Below are positions 13,371 to 23,804 of a stretch of 64,000 nt of DNA, in pieces. Numbering within the stretch: position 1 is the first letter of the stretch; the number at the start of each line of letters is the position of its first letter. The DNA comes from Cylindrodendrum hubeiense. Its lineage: Eukaryota > Ascomycota > Sordariomycetes > Hypocreales > Nectriaceae. The stretch lies in the NCBI GenBank assembly GCA_014621425.1, contig JAANBB010000138.1, positions 1 through 64,000 on the forward strand. Reading direction: 5' to 3'. The translations under genes and the position numbers were made by a program. A model generated the notes under the pieces. The model saw only the letters and a list, made by a program, of their open reading frames with translations. It ran no database searches and was not told the DNA's origin.

Positions 13371-14447
13371 ATGGCCGATTGTTCAACAACGCTTCCAGCA
13401 TCTTGGTACACCAGCAAGGCCGTCTACGACTTAGAAAGGCGTGCTGTATTTCTCAAGGTCTGTCATTAGCATCTTCTCCAATCCCTTACTCTGATGAGAT
13501 TCTCATATCATTCAGTCATGGATGTTGCTTGGGGCAGTCACCCGGTGGCCGGACGTAGGAAAAGACTACCCTTATAACCTGGTGCAAGTCAAGTTCGTCG
13601 TTCGACGTGAATCTACAGATCAAAACAGCCTCAAAATCTTTTCAGACCCTGACGTAAGTTGAAACCCCTTCGCAGTTGGTTGGCACGAGTCTATACATGC
13701 ATAAACTGATGCAAATTGTAGGGCCGAGAAATGCGTAGCCATTTGACACCAACCGGACTATTGTTCACGACACTTTCTGATGACACTGTCAGTTTTGAGG
13801 AATATTTCCCGGGTCTCGAAGAATTAATAGCACATGTGGACTTTACCCAGTTTCCTGTCAGGCGAACTCTCGACTATTCTGGCAAGTACAACTGGAAGGC
13901 GATGGTCGATGGATTTCAGGAATGTCTTCACTGCCCTTACGCGCATCCGGCGTTTTGTAAGCAGTATTCGCCAACTACCTACGCAATTCGGAATAATCAT
14001 AACTACTCGCAACACTTTGTCGAGACAGATAAGCCGAACGATGGCCTGTTCCTCTACTTCTTCCCCAACTGCACGCTGAATCTGTATGGCGGCGGCATGT
14101 CATCGTTCCGCGCCTGCCCTTCCGAAGACCCTTCGGAGACAAATATGCTATTCGACTACTACCATTGCGAGCCGGACGGTTCTCAAGAATTCGAGAATTA
14201 CTTCAAGTTCGCACGTACTGTTGGTGTGGAAGATCACGAGATTTGTGAGAAGACACAGCAGAACCTTGAAGCCGGTATTTACACAGAGGGCATTCTCAAC
14301 CCAGAGAAAGAAAACGGGGTTGCTTGTTAGTTATCCTTACAAACGTTGGCATTGAAAATATGTACTCACCATGCGTCATTAGACTACCAAGGCCGAGTTC
14401 TTGAAATGTGCTCTGCTCAGTTCCAGAAGGAATCGATTGGGGCCTGA
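13371..14447 (+). CDS. Rieske-oxygenase-like protein lacking the Rieske domain
   Basis: Four exons (13371-13457, 13516-13653, 13722-14325, 14383-14447), all GT-AG and in phase, about 297 residues. The start ATG opens directly into the family N-terminus (LPASWYTSKAVYDLERRAVF). The catalytic half of a choline-monooxygenase-like alpha subunit is present: YNWKAMVDGFQECLHCPYAH carries the E-C-x-H-C-x3-H pattern that normally binds the mononuclear iron. The C-terminal NPEKENGVAYYQGRV is also typical. The fourth exon is needed for this ending; without splicing the frame stops at 14330. The N-terminal strand VVRRESTD is followed almost at once by GLLFTT, so the CxH...CxxH Rieske segment (roughly 70-80 residues in relatives) is absent. 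The introns are too short to hide it. Its own electron entry is therefore missing. The next gene has the opposite defect. Confidence 0.75.
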
Positions 14448-15431
14448 AACTGCGACGACGGGCACCTTTCCAAGAACAATTCAATTACTTGCGATCTCAC
14501 TGTCCGTGCAATCATGCGAGAAGCTTACCAGTCATTTCCACAATCGTTTCAGGAGTCTCGGGCCCTAAGCCATATTTTTCTACTTTTCAAGAGAACAGGG
14601 CATGCTGCAAGCTTCATCTAGGCTGACCAAAGAACAAATATGGCAGTGAACAATTGATCCTTCTAACTTCAGTAATTTATGTTCAGAGACCGTGATGATT
14701 GCAGACCAAAATGCAGCCTCATTGTGATGATGCTCTGGAGGCTGAAACATAGGATAAATACACATTAAATCCAACTTGGAAACTGGGAATCGTGTATATG
14801 AGGTTTAGGAAACCTCAAGTCCTCGGTGGCGATCCCAAACTCCTCAGTCCCCCAAGAGTGACACCATAAATCACACTGAAGAACTCAAAGATATCACTAC
14901 ATTTATGTCCATTTTGAACTCAAACTTGCATCGTGCCTTTTTCGGCAGTTAGCTAAACACATTTTTTAATCAAAGAAATCTCTTGATAACGGTTTTGTCG
15001 AAGATGTCTCTGGACTGCGGTAGGGCGCTAATATCGTGTGTTGTCACCGTTAGATCGGTTCCTCCTATCAACGTCCAGGGGACAAATTACCCTTTTAGGG
15101 ACGTGAATCCCCAAGTTGACGAAGTCATCAGGTCGTTGGTTCCCCGCCACGCTCTGTACCACATTGGGGACCGCCTTTCCAATTTCGGCATTGATACCCG
15201 ATAGACGCGGGTTGGTGTTACCTTATCACACCGCTCCAATCACTGTTGATGTTTGGGCATCGCTTCAATCATTATCAATTTCTTGGGCACTGCTAGCAGA
15301 GTGATCCGTTCTTTGGCCTTTATTTATCTGAGATCGTGTCTAAAGCTTTCTTTGTGCCCGACAAGAACTGCCATCTTTTCATTCCAACAAACTCAATTTA
15401 CCTCGAGGTTTTTAGAGTTGAGCCCATCAAC
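14448..15431. other. Spacer between the two oxygenase-like genes
   Basis: About 980 bp with no supported coding frame and no visible remnant of a Rieske segment on either strand. It probably holds the promoter of the downstream gene. Confidence 0.45.
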
Positions 15432-16889
15432 ATGATGGAACCTGTCTACCTTCTGCCTCATGCATTCTTTTGTGTTCTTCTTGCTTCGGTTTCTTTGAGT
15501 ATTTGGTTGCTGGTTGAAAAGATCAAACTTGTATCCAAATCCAGCACCCATAACGTCCGATCAATAGACGGGGCTACCAATAATCAGGCGGCGAAGCGGC
15601 GTGAGCTCCCCCGAGGATGGTGGACTGATCGCACGCACTTCCAGCTCGAGCGGCGAGCTATTTTCAGCAAGGTACAGCTTCTAAATCATTCCTTCTCGGA
15701 TTTTGTCTGATTCAAACAGACGTGGATTTGCGTAAGCCACCGCGGCCGCTTCGTGAACCCCGGCGACTACGTCTCACATGAGCTTGCTGGCTTCAAATTC
15801 TTTCTTATACTGGGAAAGGACAAAGTTGTACGAACATTTCATAATGTTTGTCGCCATCGGGCATTCCCTGTGACCAGCAAATCAGCCGGGTCATCGGCCG
15901 TCCTGGGATGCAAGTATCATGGATGGAGCTATGATACCATGGGCCGACTCACAAAAGCACCGCATTTTGACCAGGTCCCGGAATTTGACAAAACCCAACA
16001 TAGTCTTTTCAAAATTCACACCAAGGTAGATGAGTATGGGTTCGTCCATATCAACTTGAGTGCAGCCGAGGGAGCAGGTGATGAAGAATTATTGCCCGCG
16101 AGGAATATTGGGAGACTCACCGGGATCTGCCATGATTCAAAACTGCTGCACAGTTGGGAATGCAAAGGGAACTTCAACTGGAAGGTTGCAGGTAAGTACT
16201 AGAACTCCATCGAAGCAACATAATGAAAGCACACTAAGCAGAGCAATAGTCAATGAAGATGGCCAGAACGGTGATAAAATCGCGTATAACTTTGACGCAA
16301 CCCCTACAAGCAAGGGTTTCCGTACTTTGTCCGCTTTCGGGCTTGCGGCCACGGGTCAGCTTTACTACTCTCCACTGACTGCAGTATACACGAAGACTGG
16401 TAGCCCATTCTGGTGCCAGTTTACATACTCTCCAGAGTCTATACAGCAGACGACGCTACGGTGTGATGTGTATTCGACCAACCACTCAAGTTCTTTTCGA
16501 TTTGAGGGCATGATCAAGGATCATCTAGAAAAGCTCGTCACATCAAAGATCCAAGACTATGAGAGAGCATTTACAAAGCTCATCAATTCTGAAAACCGCC
16601 TACGTGATGGTAGCTGTGTGTGAATCCCGAATCTTAGACGAAATGTTGTAGCTAATACTATTGTTTAGATGCTGAAACAAGAATTGTTGAAATGGTGGAG
16701 GCACACCTTCAACAGGAAAGCTTCATGGGCCGTGAGATTACACCAGCCACAGTGCAGCAGTGTAAGAGCGCGGCCTTTACGCAAGCGGAAGGGAGTAAGT
16801 CTAATAACCCATTTGCCTCTGAATAAGAATTTAAGCGCTGAATCAATTGAATAGTATGCCAGGCGATGGAAGATAAACTGGCCTGGTGA
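15432..16889 (+). CDS. Membrane-anchored Rieske protein lacking the mononuclear-iron motif
   Basis: Exons 15432-15671, 15720-16191, 16250-16615 and 16669-onward. The gene ends at 16826 if the last exon is read through, or at 16889 if a further intron (gtaagt...aatag) is removed; length is about 410 residues. Residues 1-30 form one membrane span (HAFFCVLLASVSLSIWLLV). The Rieske [2Fe-2S] ligands are intact: NVCRHRAF and CKYHGWSYD, i.e. C-x-H and C-x2-H. After WECKGNFNWKVAG, where relatives continue into a Tyr/Glu-Cys-x-His-Cys-x3-His iron site, the frame jumps to VNEDGQNGDKIAYNF, and no such site is seen, nor is it in the 58 bp intron. The C-terminal SFRFEGMIKDHLEKL part resembles the end of the catalytic domain. 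This gene looks like an electron-transfer half. It is on the same strand, about 1 kb after the Rieske-less gene. Confidence 0.72.
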
Positions 16890-17229
16890 TGGAGTTAAGA
16901 GGGTGTAACCTTGACATGGTCTAGGGTAGCTGTAAGGAGAGGGTCATTTAACCATCTGCCGAGCTCACTATCTCTCCCCGTACGTGCAGATCTGAGGGAG
17001 GCTGACGACCTCTGAGAGGCCGAACTAAATTCAACGGTTGATAATTAGTGCAAAGGGAGGCCCTGTTATTACGTCTGTTGGTGAGAAATAGGCTCACATT
17101 GTACAGGAAATTGAAGATTTCATGACGAATGAATGGCCTGCAATGGAGTTTTTGAATGTGATTAGAATAATACATTGGAATAACGAAGGTACTTTTCCGG
17201 CCGGTTTCTATCTCCTGCGCATGCTATGG
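16890..17229. other. Convergent 3' spacer
   Basis: Short spacer between the Rieske gene and the 3' end of the minus-strand aminotransferase. Nothing recognised. Confidence 0.5.
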
Positions 17230-18567
17230 CTATTCAGCCGCCACAACACTATGTATAGCCCGCGCTACGTACTTGACGTTTGCAGCTGTCAACCCGCAGA
17301 GCGAAATTCGTCCCGAGGGCAGCAAGTAGACATGATACACATCCTGCAGCTCCGCAACTTGATGTTCTCTCAATCCAGTGTACGAAAACATACCCGTCTG
17401 TTCCACAATGTGCTCCCATGTGCCACGCGTTCGCAATATCACCAACTCGTCATAGAGAGCCTTGCGCATAGCTTTGATACGCCCGCTCATTACCTCGAGG
17501 TCCGTTTTCCACATCTCCCGCAGGTCTGGTTGCAAAAGCACCGCAGTCGCCACCCGAGCGCCGAAGAGAGGCGCCATGGAACACATCGATCTCTGAATGT
17601 CGATAAGATGGCCCTGGACACATTGGCCAGCCGGAGGGCTACATGTGCGCGAAGTGGCAACATGGAGTGCTCCGACACGCTCCCCATAAAGTCCGAGGTT
17701 TTTAGAGAAAGATTGACAGACAGCGAACTCAATATTGGGATACCGGAAAAAGTGTCGCATAGCCCAGGCATCACGGTCCAAGTCTCCAGATGCAAAGCCT
17801 TGGTACGCCGAGTCGAAGATGACAAAAAGCTTCTTTTCGTTGCAGAGAATGGCGATTTCTTGCCACTGCTCCCTTGTAGGATCCAATCCAGTGGGGTTGT
17901 GGGCACAAGCATGAAGGAGAATGGCGTCATTTTCTTGAGCATCCTCCTGAAGAACCCGCATCATGCCTTGGAAGTCGAAAGACCGATCACAGTCATTGTA
18001 GTAAGGGTATCGACGCTGAGTGACATTAGGTGCATTTTGGTCCCAGATGCTATAGTGGTTCTCCCATGTTGGATCAGGAAGCCATATATTGGCAGGATGG
18101 AGATGAGTCTGCGCAAATTGCGCAATGACACTGTTTGCGCCCGTGCCGGAGATTGTCTGAATCGAGGCGATGGAATTATTTGCTTGTTGGAGTAGCTCAT
18201 CGCCAAAAACGAGTTCTCGTGCAGCTTCTAGTAATTCAATGCTTCCTACTAGGGGAAGATATTCATGGTTGCATGTCTCAATCTTGAGTGTCTTTTTTGC
18301 CTGATTCTGGATATTAGCTTTGTGTTCTGGGGAAGGGCAACGATCCCGCCAGAGATCATCCGCATGCAAACGTACATTTGCCACTGAGGTCAATTGCCAA
18401 GGGTTTCCCTCGCCGTCTCTGTAGGCGCCAATAAGTAAATTGACCTTTTTGGAATCAGGGTCGGCTCGAAATGTTGCGTCCAAAGCAAACGGCCCTGAGG
18501 CGCGGACGGGCTGAAGCTTGGAGAAGCGCGAAAGGCTGTCGCCACGGTTTCCGTTCTTGATTGCCAT
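17230..18567 (-). CDS. Aspartate-type aminotransferase (class I, PLP)
   Basis: Single-exon gene, 445 residues. It is a fold-type I PLP enzyme of the aspartate aminotransferase group: FALDATFRADPDSKKVNLLIGAY at the start (core KKVNLLIGAYRDGEG), YLPLVGS, SGTGANSV phosphate loop, HACAHNPTGLDP, the DSAYQGFASG segment with its cofactor-contacting Asp and Tyr, and the lysine of SFSKNLGLYGERVG (K289) that forms the Schiff base. The length is close to cytosolic eukaryotic AspAT (about 410). No mitochondrial presequence is evident. It would swap amino groups between aspartate or a related amino acid and a 2-oxo acid. It is transcribed away from a Zn2Cys6 regulator and lies beside the two oxygenase halves, so a specialised pathway role rather than housekeeping is possible. 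Confidence 0.9.
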   Translation of the reverse strand: MAIKNGNRGDSLSRFSKLQPVRASGPFALDATFRADPDSKKVNLLIGAYRDGEGNPWQLTSVANVRLHADDLWRDRCPSPEHKANIQNQAKKTLKIETCNHEYLPLVGSIELLEAARELVFGDELLQQANNSIASIQTISGTGANSVIAQFAQTHLHPANIWLPDPTWENHYSIWDQNAPNVTQRRYPYYNDCDRSFDFQGMMRVLQEDAQENDAILLHACAHNPTGLDPTREQWQEIAILCNEKKLFVIFDSAYQGFASGDLDRDAWAMRHFFRYPNIEFAVCQSFSKNLGLYGERVGALHVATSRTCSPPAGQCVQGHLIDIQRSMCSMAPLFGARVATAVLLQPDLREMWKTDLEVMSGRIKAMRKALYDELVILRTRGTWEHIVEQTGMFSYTGLREHQVAELQDVYHVYLLPSGRISLCGLTAANVKYVARAIHSVVAAE

Positions 18568-18957
18568 GTCTTGATGAATGATTCTGTGTTCTTGTTGTAA
18601 AGTCTACTCTCTGTAAAATTTCAACTGTATATAAGTCGGGAGTTTCCTCATGACTAAAGAATCCTATTCACAACTTCAGCTCTAGCTCGCCTATCAGTGG
18701 GTCCGGACCTTTGCTGCTCGGCTATCAGATCCGTCCAACGCATGTTAATGACGGACGGCGCCGGCGACTTAAGCGGGGCGACGAGCAGGGATGCGGACGA
18801 ACTGAGTCAACTGACATGAACCACACTGTTCGTTGCCCCCCGCCGCCCAAGTCGGCAGATGCCTGCAAATGCGTTCGACAGCTGAATTTTCAACTCCCGG
18901 ATAACTCTACTGCGGGAATTGTCGACCGTGCACCTCCATTCCCGGACTGATAACCAC
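18568..18957. promoter_or_regulatory. Divergent promoter with CGG/CCG half-sites
   Basis: 390 bp between the divergently transcribed aminotransferase and Zn2Cys6 gene. It contains a perfect 10 bp palindrome GGTCCGGACC at 18700-18709 and a dense run of CGG triplets around 18750-18800 (acggacggcgccggcg). CGG inverted repeats are the usual targets of Zn2Cys6 proteins, so autoregulation and co-control of both genes is plausible. TATA-like tatata is present near 18630 for the minus-strand gene. Binding is inference. Confidence 0.4.
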
Positions 18958-20658
18958 ATGGACGCCCAAGATACGGACCTGGACCCTGTCTACGTCGGCG
19001 TGTTTGGCAATCGGGGCGGCCCCCGATCTCGGACCGGATGCCACACGTGTCGCCGTCGAAAGGTCAAATGCGATGAGACAAAGCCAGTATGCCGCCGCTG
19101 CGCGCGTCTGTCGCGGCCGTGCGACTGGTCCTCACCGCGATCAAAGCGGCGTGACGACCTGGCGGCGAGCATATCTGCATCTGACCAGGGCCGTCAATCC
19201 TACCAAATTTCCCTTGCCGAGCCCTGTACGGTGGCTCGTGACGCATCTGCCATGTGGGCTGGTGCCTCGTCACAGCTTCGATTCAGTTGGGATTCTGACA
19301 TGACACTATTTGCCAACACATCCCTGTCTGGCCTTTGCTTGGGTCCAACAGACCATGCGGCAATAATGCTCTACAGAAGCACATTTGTCAGTCTGCACGA
19401 TACGAAAAACCCGACGTATTCGGTCCCATCCATCATTTTTCAGATCGGTGTCTCGTCAGCCCTCATCATGCACATGGTGCTTGCAATTGGCATGCAACAC
19501 CTCGCTGCATTAGGGGACGGGTCACGGAGTCAAAATAATGCGCTTTCTACTGAAGCTGTACGTCACTATTGCGAGGCAATTCGACTGCTCGGCCAAGCAA
19601 TCAATGGAAGTTTGCCGTGCTCGGAATTGAACACGGTCCTGGCCGCTCTCTGGATGATGGTCGTCTACGAACAACACTTTGGCCATGATTCAACTGGCCA
19701 AGGACTCTGCCAACATCTACAAGGCGCAACGTCTGTTTTACATGCCAATCTTCCGAGCTTGTTATCCATTTGGGCTTCGGAAAATGAGCAACCTGTTGCA
19801 GAAGGCCACCCAGTTGGTCAGGTCCAAAATCTCCCATATCTAACTAGCCGATTATTGGTGCGATTGACAGTACTTGATGCTCGCGCAGCATCATTTGGTC
19901 TGGGTGGCAAACTGAACCAGTCGCTAGCCCAATCTATGGGCCTAGGTGATCCAAGTCAGAAAGAGGTCCCTTGGTTCCACTTCCTTTCGGCTATTTACGA
20001 TCACTCAGCTCCTTTATGTCAAGCCACTTGGGGCACTGAGTACCCTTCCGCAGAGGTAGCATACGATGCTGAGAATCAAGCTGCCTTTCATCTTTATCGC
20101 TACTGCTCGACCTTGCGTCTTACTGCCGCTGAGATTAGAACTTCAGGTCGAGAGGCATCCTCTCTTATTCGCGTTGCTGAACCAATGATGAACTTTTTAC
20201 AGAAGCAGTACAGCGAGCTCTTTTCGATCGCCGCTGGGATATCTTCATCAACAAGCGAGGACAAAGAAGGTCTTATCATGACGCTGTGCTGGATAGTGCC
20301 GCACTACTATGGCAGCGTCTTGGACTTGTCGCGGATTATCGACATGGATCGCCCAGAGTCGCGAAGAATAGAAGCGAGGGAGAGGATATTGAAACTTGCA
20401 TATTACGGCTGGGAACACGGCGGCGCGGCTGCTATTTCACGCATGGCCTGGCCGCTGTTCATGGCCGCGTTGGAGACCGATGATAATATTCACCAGGACT
20501 GGATTTTGAGCCGTTTCGAACAGCTTAGTTGCTTTGGAGTAAACTACCGAAAGGCGCATCAGTGGCTCAAATCTAGGATGCGAGACATGCGGCGTAATAT
20601 TGCGTTAGACGAACTAGAGTTCATATCCCCCACTCAGATTAATCAATTCATGCTTTAA
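18958..20658 (+). CDS. Zn2Cys6 transcription factor
   Basis: Intronless, 566 residues from the ATG at 18958; the longer frame upstream has no ATG. The zinc cluster has Cys at residues 28, 31, 38, 45, 48 and 55 (GCHTCRRRKVKCDETKPVC, then RRC and RPC), the textbook C-x2-C-x6-C-x6-C-x2-C-x6-C. A basic linker (SPRSKRRDD) follows. The rest is a helical Fungal_trans_2-like domain (LMHMVLAIGMQHLAAL, ALWMMVVYEQHFG, AYYGWEHGG-like repeats). It is probably the local regulator of the aminotransferase and oxygenase-like genes, given the shared promoter. Confidence 0.88.
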   Translation: MDAQDTDLDPVYVGVFGNRGGPRSRTGCHTCRRRKVKCDETKPVCRRCARLSRPCDWSSPRSKRRDDLAASISASDQGRQSYQISLAEPCTVARDASAMWAGASSQLRFSWDSDMTLFANTSLSGLCLGPTDHAAIMLYRSTFVSLHDTKNPTYSVPSIIFQIGVSSALIMHMVLAIGMQHLAALGDGSRSQNNALSTEAVRHYCEAIRLLGQAINGSLPCSELNTVLAALWMMVVYEQHFGHDSTGQGLCQHLQGATSVLHANLPSLLSIWASENEQPVAEGHPVGQVQNLPYLTSRLLVRLTVLDARAASFGLGGKLNQSLAQSMGLGDPSQKEVPWFHFLSAIYDHSAPLCQATWGTEYPSAEVAYDAENQAAFHLYRYCSTLRLTAAEIRTSGREASSLIRVAEPMMNFLQKQYSELFSIAAGISSSTSEDKEGLIMTLCWIVPHYYGSVLDLSRIIDMDRPESRRIEARERILKLAYYGWEHGGAAAISRMAWPLFMAALETDDNIHQDWILSRFEQLSCFGVNYRKAHQWLKSRMRDMRRNIALDELEFISPTQINQFML

Positions 20659-20870
20659 GTGGAGTATTTTGACGTGTAGTACACCATTTATCACAGCCTA
20701 TCGGATTCAGATGTCGTATCAAGAAACTGTCATTAGAAACCTAATATGTACGTACACCAATGCTCATCAACTATCCCGTTCTCAACAAATTTACATGGAG
20801 ATCCCACCATCAGAATGTATCAACTCGTGATATACATCACTCTAGGACAACCTGGTAGCTAGCACAGCGC

Positions 20871-21638
20871 CTACTTGGCTACGACCGGCATCTCATCCAG
20901 GTCGGGTACAATGCCGGCGAAGTCGTTGCCAAACGGCCACTCCTGGGGACCACCAGCCACAGTAACACCGCCATTTTGTCGCTCCACTGATAATTTTGCG
21001 TTAGTCACCATGAATATGTGAAGGTAGAGAAGATAACTTACTGTTGTTCCAGTACGAGTGATCAATGGTGTGGCACTGCTCATTGCGGCCGCAGATACTA
21101 CCCGAGCCGAGGTTGTTCACGTTTGGCGACGTGATGACCATAGGCGACTTGTCTCCAGCCCTGCAGCACATGTTGCTTTGGATGTTGACTGTGTACATGG
21201 TATTCGCCGCCCGCCAGAACACGCAGATGGTGTCTCCTGCCTCGCCGTAGCAAGTTTGCACTTCGCCCGACTCAACATACTCGGACACATCGAAACCTGC
21301 AGAGATCCAGCCTCCAGCACTAGCGTCGGCGTGAAAGCCTACGGTGTGGCCTTCGGTCTCGCTCTTGGAGATCTCACATCCCTCATTGCCGCACTGGTGG
21401 TTGCTCTGGTACAATTAGCTTCCAATCGAGGCTCGATGTGAGACATTCACGAGTGGTTGATAGGACTTACGGTCACCTGCTGAAAGAAGTAGGCTTGATG
21501 GGGATCAGGGTTGTCATTCTCTGTGATGATTACATCGCAGCCCGCGGGGCATTGTCCGCTTGAAACATAGTTTTGCGGGTTGGGGATAGCAATGGAGATG
21601 CCAACAAGGGCGAATATAATGGTAAAAATACTGTTCAT
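20871..21638 (-). CDS. Small secreted cysteine-containing protein
   Basis: Three exons (21471-21638, 21042-21405, 20871-20986) with introns of 65 and 55 bp, all in phase, giving 215 residues. The ATG at 21638 opens a clear signal peptide (MNSIFTIIFALVGISIAIPN). The mature protein contains about ten cysteines (SGQCPAGCDV, HQCGNEGCEI, VQTCYGEAGDTIC, SNMCC, SICG, EQCH) and short beta-strand-like stretches. I do not recognise the family; size, secretion and cysteines make it effector-like or a small extracellular binding protein. A longer frame starting at 21788 is just the 5' leader. Confidence 0.75.
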
Positions 21639-22805
21639 CTTGAATGATGATGTAGAGGTAGGCCTGAATAGAAACAAGAGGCAAGAGTGCGAGTGTATCT
21701 GGAAAGTGTTGGAGATGATTGTAATGATGGTGATGTACTGATTGAAGCGGCGAGTTGAAGACTTATATAGGCCTTGGGGATTCACCATGACTATACAACG
21801 TCATGGCGATTGTAAGTTCTATTCCAAAGTACAACATATTCTGATTGAATGCCGTGATCATCCGACACATGAAACCTCAAGGATTGAGGGGTTCCAGGGA
21901 TTTTCAAAGAATATGAATCCTGCTGAATGAGCTTATTGGCTTTAAGTTTTCGGACCTTCCGTTTCTCAGTGTGGTACTGCATTGGGTGTGATCTACTCCG
22001 TATCGCTGACATACAGAGGCCTAAACGTTGAGAAGGAACTGTTGCAATGGGGGCCATTTCAGCCAGCTAACCGCTATGTAGAGAGGCGCAGGGCTGATGG
22101 GATTAGTAGACTAGTCCACTTAGAGCTTCAGGATCTACACAGTGGTATTGCCACTTCCCCGGATGTCACACCTAAGATCCTTCAACGGCGAAGTAGCTAT
22201 TGCTCTTAATTACTAATATGCTACGAGTATTGCTATTCGCGCGCGTCATTTTTGCTATTCGCACAATAAAGTCACATGAGCCCATTTTTCCTCAGCCGCA
22301 GCTACCATAGCCGCTGACACGCACACAGTAGGTCCATTCCTCAGCTTCCTGCAAAACAGACCTATTTTCTTGTTGCTGTAAATGCGCTGTTGTTATCATC
22401 GTCACATCCGACCCAGTTGAGCCTCTCGATAGCGGACGAGGGAGAGGGGCAGGGCGTTGACGGTACCATCATTGGCCACCGTGGGGGAGCGGTCACACAG
22501 CCACACTTGGAGTCACAGCTAGAATGAGAGCCGGACCAACATAAATACTAGTTTTCTCAGGAAAATATCGGAAATTTAGTTTTGAACAATTTGGCTGTAG
22601 CCGGGCTCACGGGCTGTTAGAATGTATAGATGTCAATTGACTTTGTTGTAGTTGTGTTCTCTGATTTATTCTGGAATTTTGATGTGGTAGGGAGATGTGA
22701 GGTCTAGGGTAAGACAAGGGGTTTTGTAAATTCAATATGAGAATAGTAAAAGTGATAACGTGCATGATAAGCGAGTGGCTCAGACAAGCAAGTAGCTCAC
22801 ACAAC
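21639..22805. other. Intergenic, bordering the AT-rich island
   Basis: Promoter of the secreted-protein gene, then about 1 kb of normal-composition DNA with no supported gene. Composition drops sharply at about 22.8 kb, where the A+T-rich block begins. Confidence 0.5.
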
Positions 22806-23804
22806 TATAATAATACCACTACATACATTTAACAACATTTTTCCCAACTAATAATAATACATTCACCTAGTAATAAAGGGCACTTAATCCTAACTATTTA
22901 AGCAATCTAAAATAACCCAAACCTAAGTGCGCGAGCTATGGCTAAGATCTATACTATCAGTTAAAGAACGCTTAGCTATTAGTTTAAGGGGATATCCTTA
23001 TAATATAATAGTATATCTAAATCGTAAAAACTATTAAATTTAGAAGAGAAGATAATTATTAAATATATTCTTAACTTGGATTTGTGATTATTTTTTCCTT
23101 AATTTTATAATATAGAAGATATAGTTAATTAATTATTTATTAATTATAATATATTTTTAGTTAGGAAATATTAGATTTTAAACTTTATTAGGTAATAATT
23201 AGAATTTAAGATATATTTTATATATAAATATAATTATTAGAGGACTTAATATAAAGATCTAAATATTATTTAGGGCTAGTTTTAGTTTATATAAAATATA
23301 ATTATAAAATATAATATCTAGAAATTAGATATTTATAATTTTAATAAGATTAGGTTTATAATAGGTATTATCTTAATAAGAATAGTTATTATAAGTATTA
23401 AGTAATATAGAAGATTAAAAATAGTCTAACTAGGAGATAGAGAATAAATTATAATAATCTAAGGTATTAATTTAAGTAATTGTTAGAGGGGCATGACTTT
23501 TTACTATACGGGTATAATCTTACACAAGTATGACTTTTTTTATAATCCTTATTAACTTAAAAAAAAGTCTTAATATATATATATAATTAAAGATAATAAA
23601 GCTAGCTTAACTAATAGCTATTATACCTATATTAAGTCTATAATTATAATATTTTATTATTATTATATTAAGATAGTATAATTTAATCTTTATATTTGAA
23701 TTCTTAGTTTAATTATAAGTAATTAGAATTATATTATATTATAATAATATCCTATTAAAATAGTTTTTCTTTTTTATAAATTATATTAATAATATAATAT
23801 ATTT

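Noticed and set aside
17122..18195. 357-codon plus-strand open frame
   Set aside because: Antisense shadow of the aminotransferase gene.
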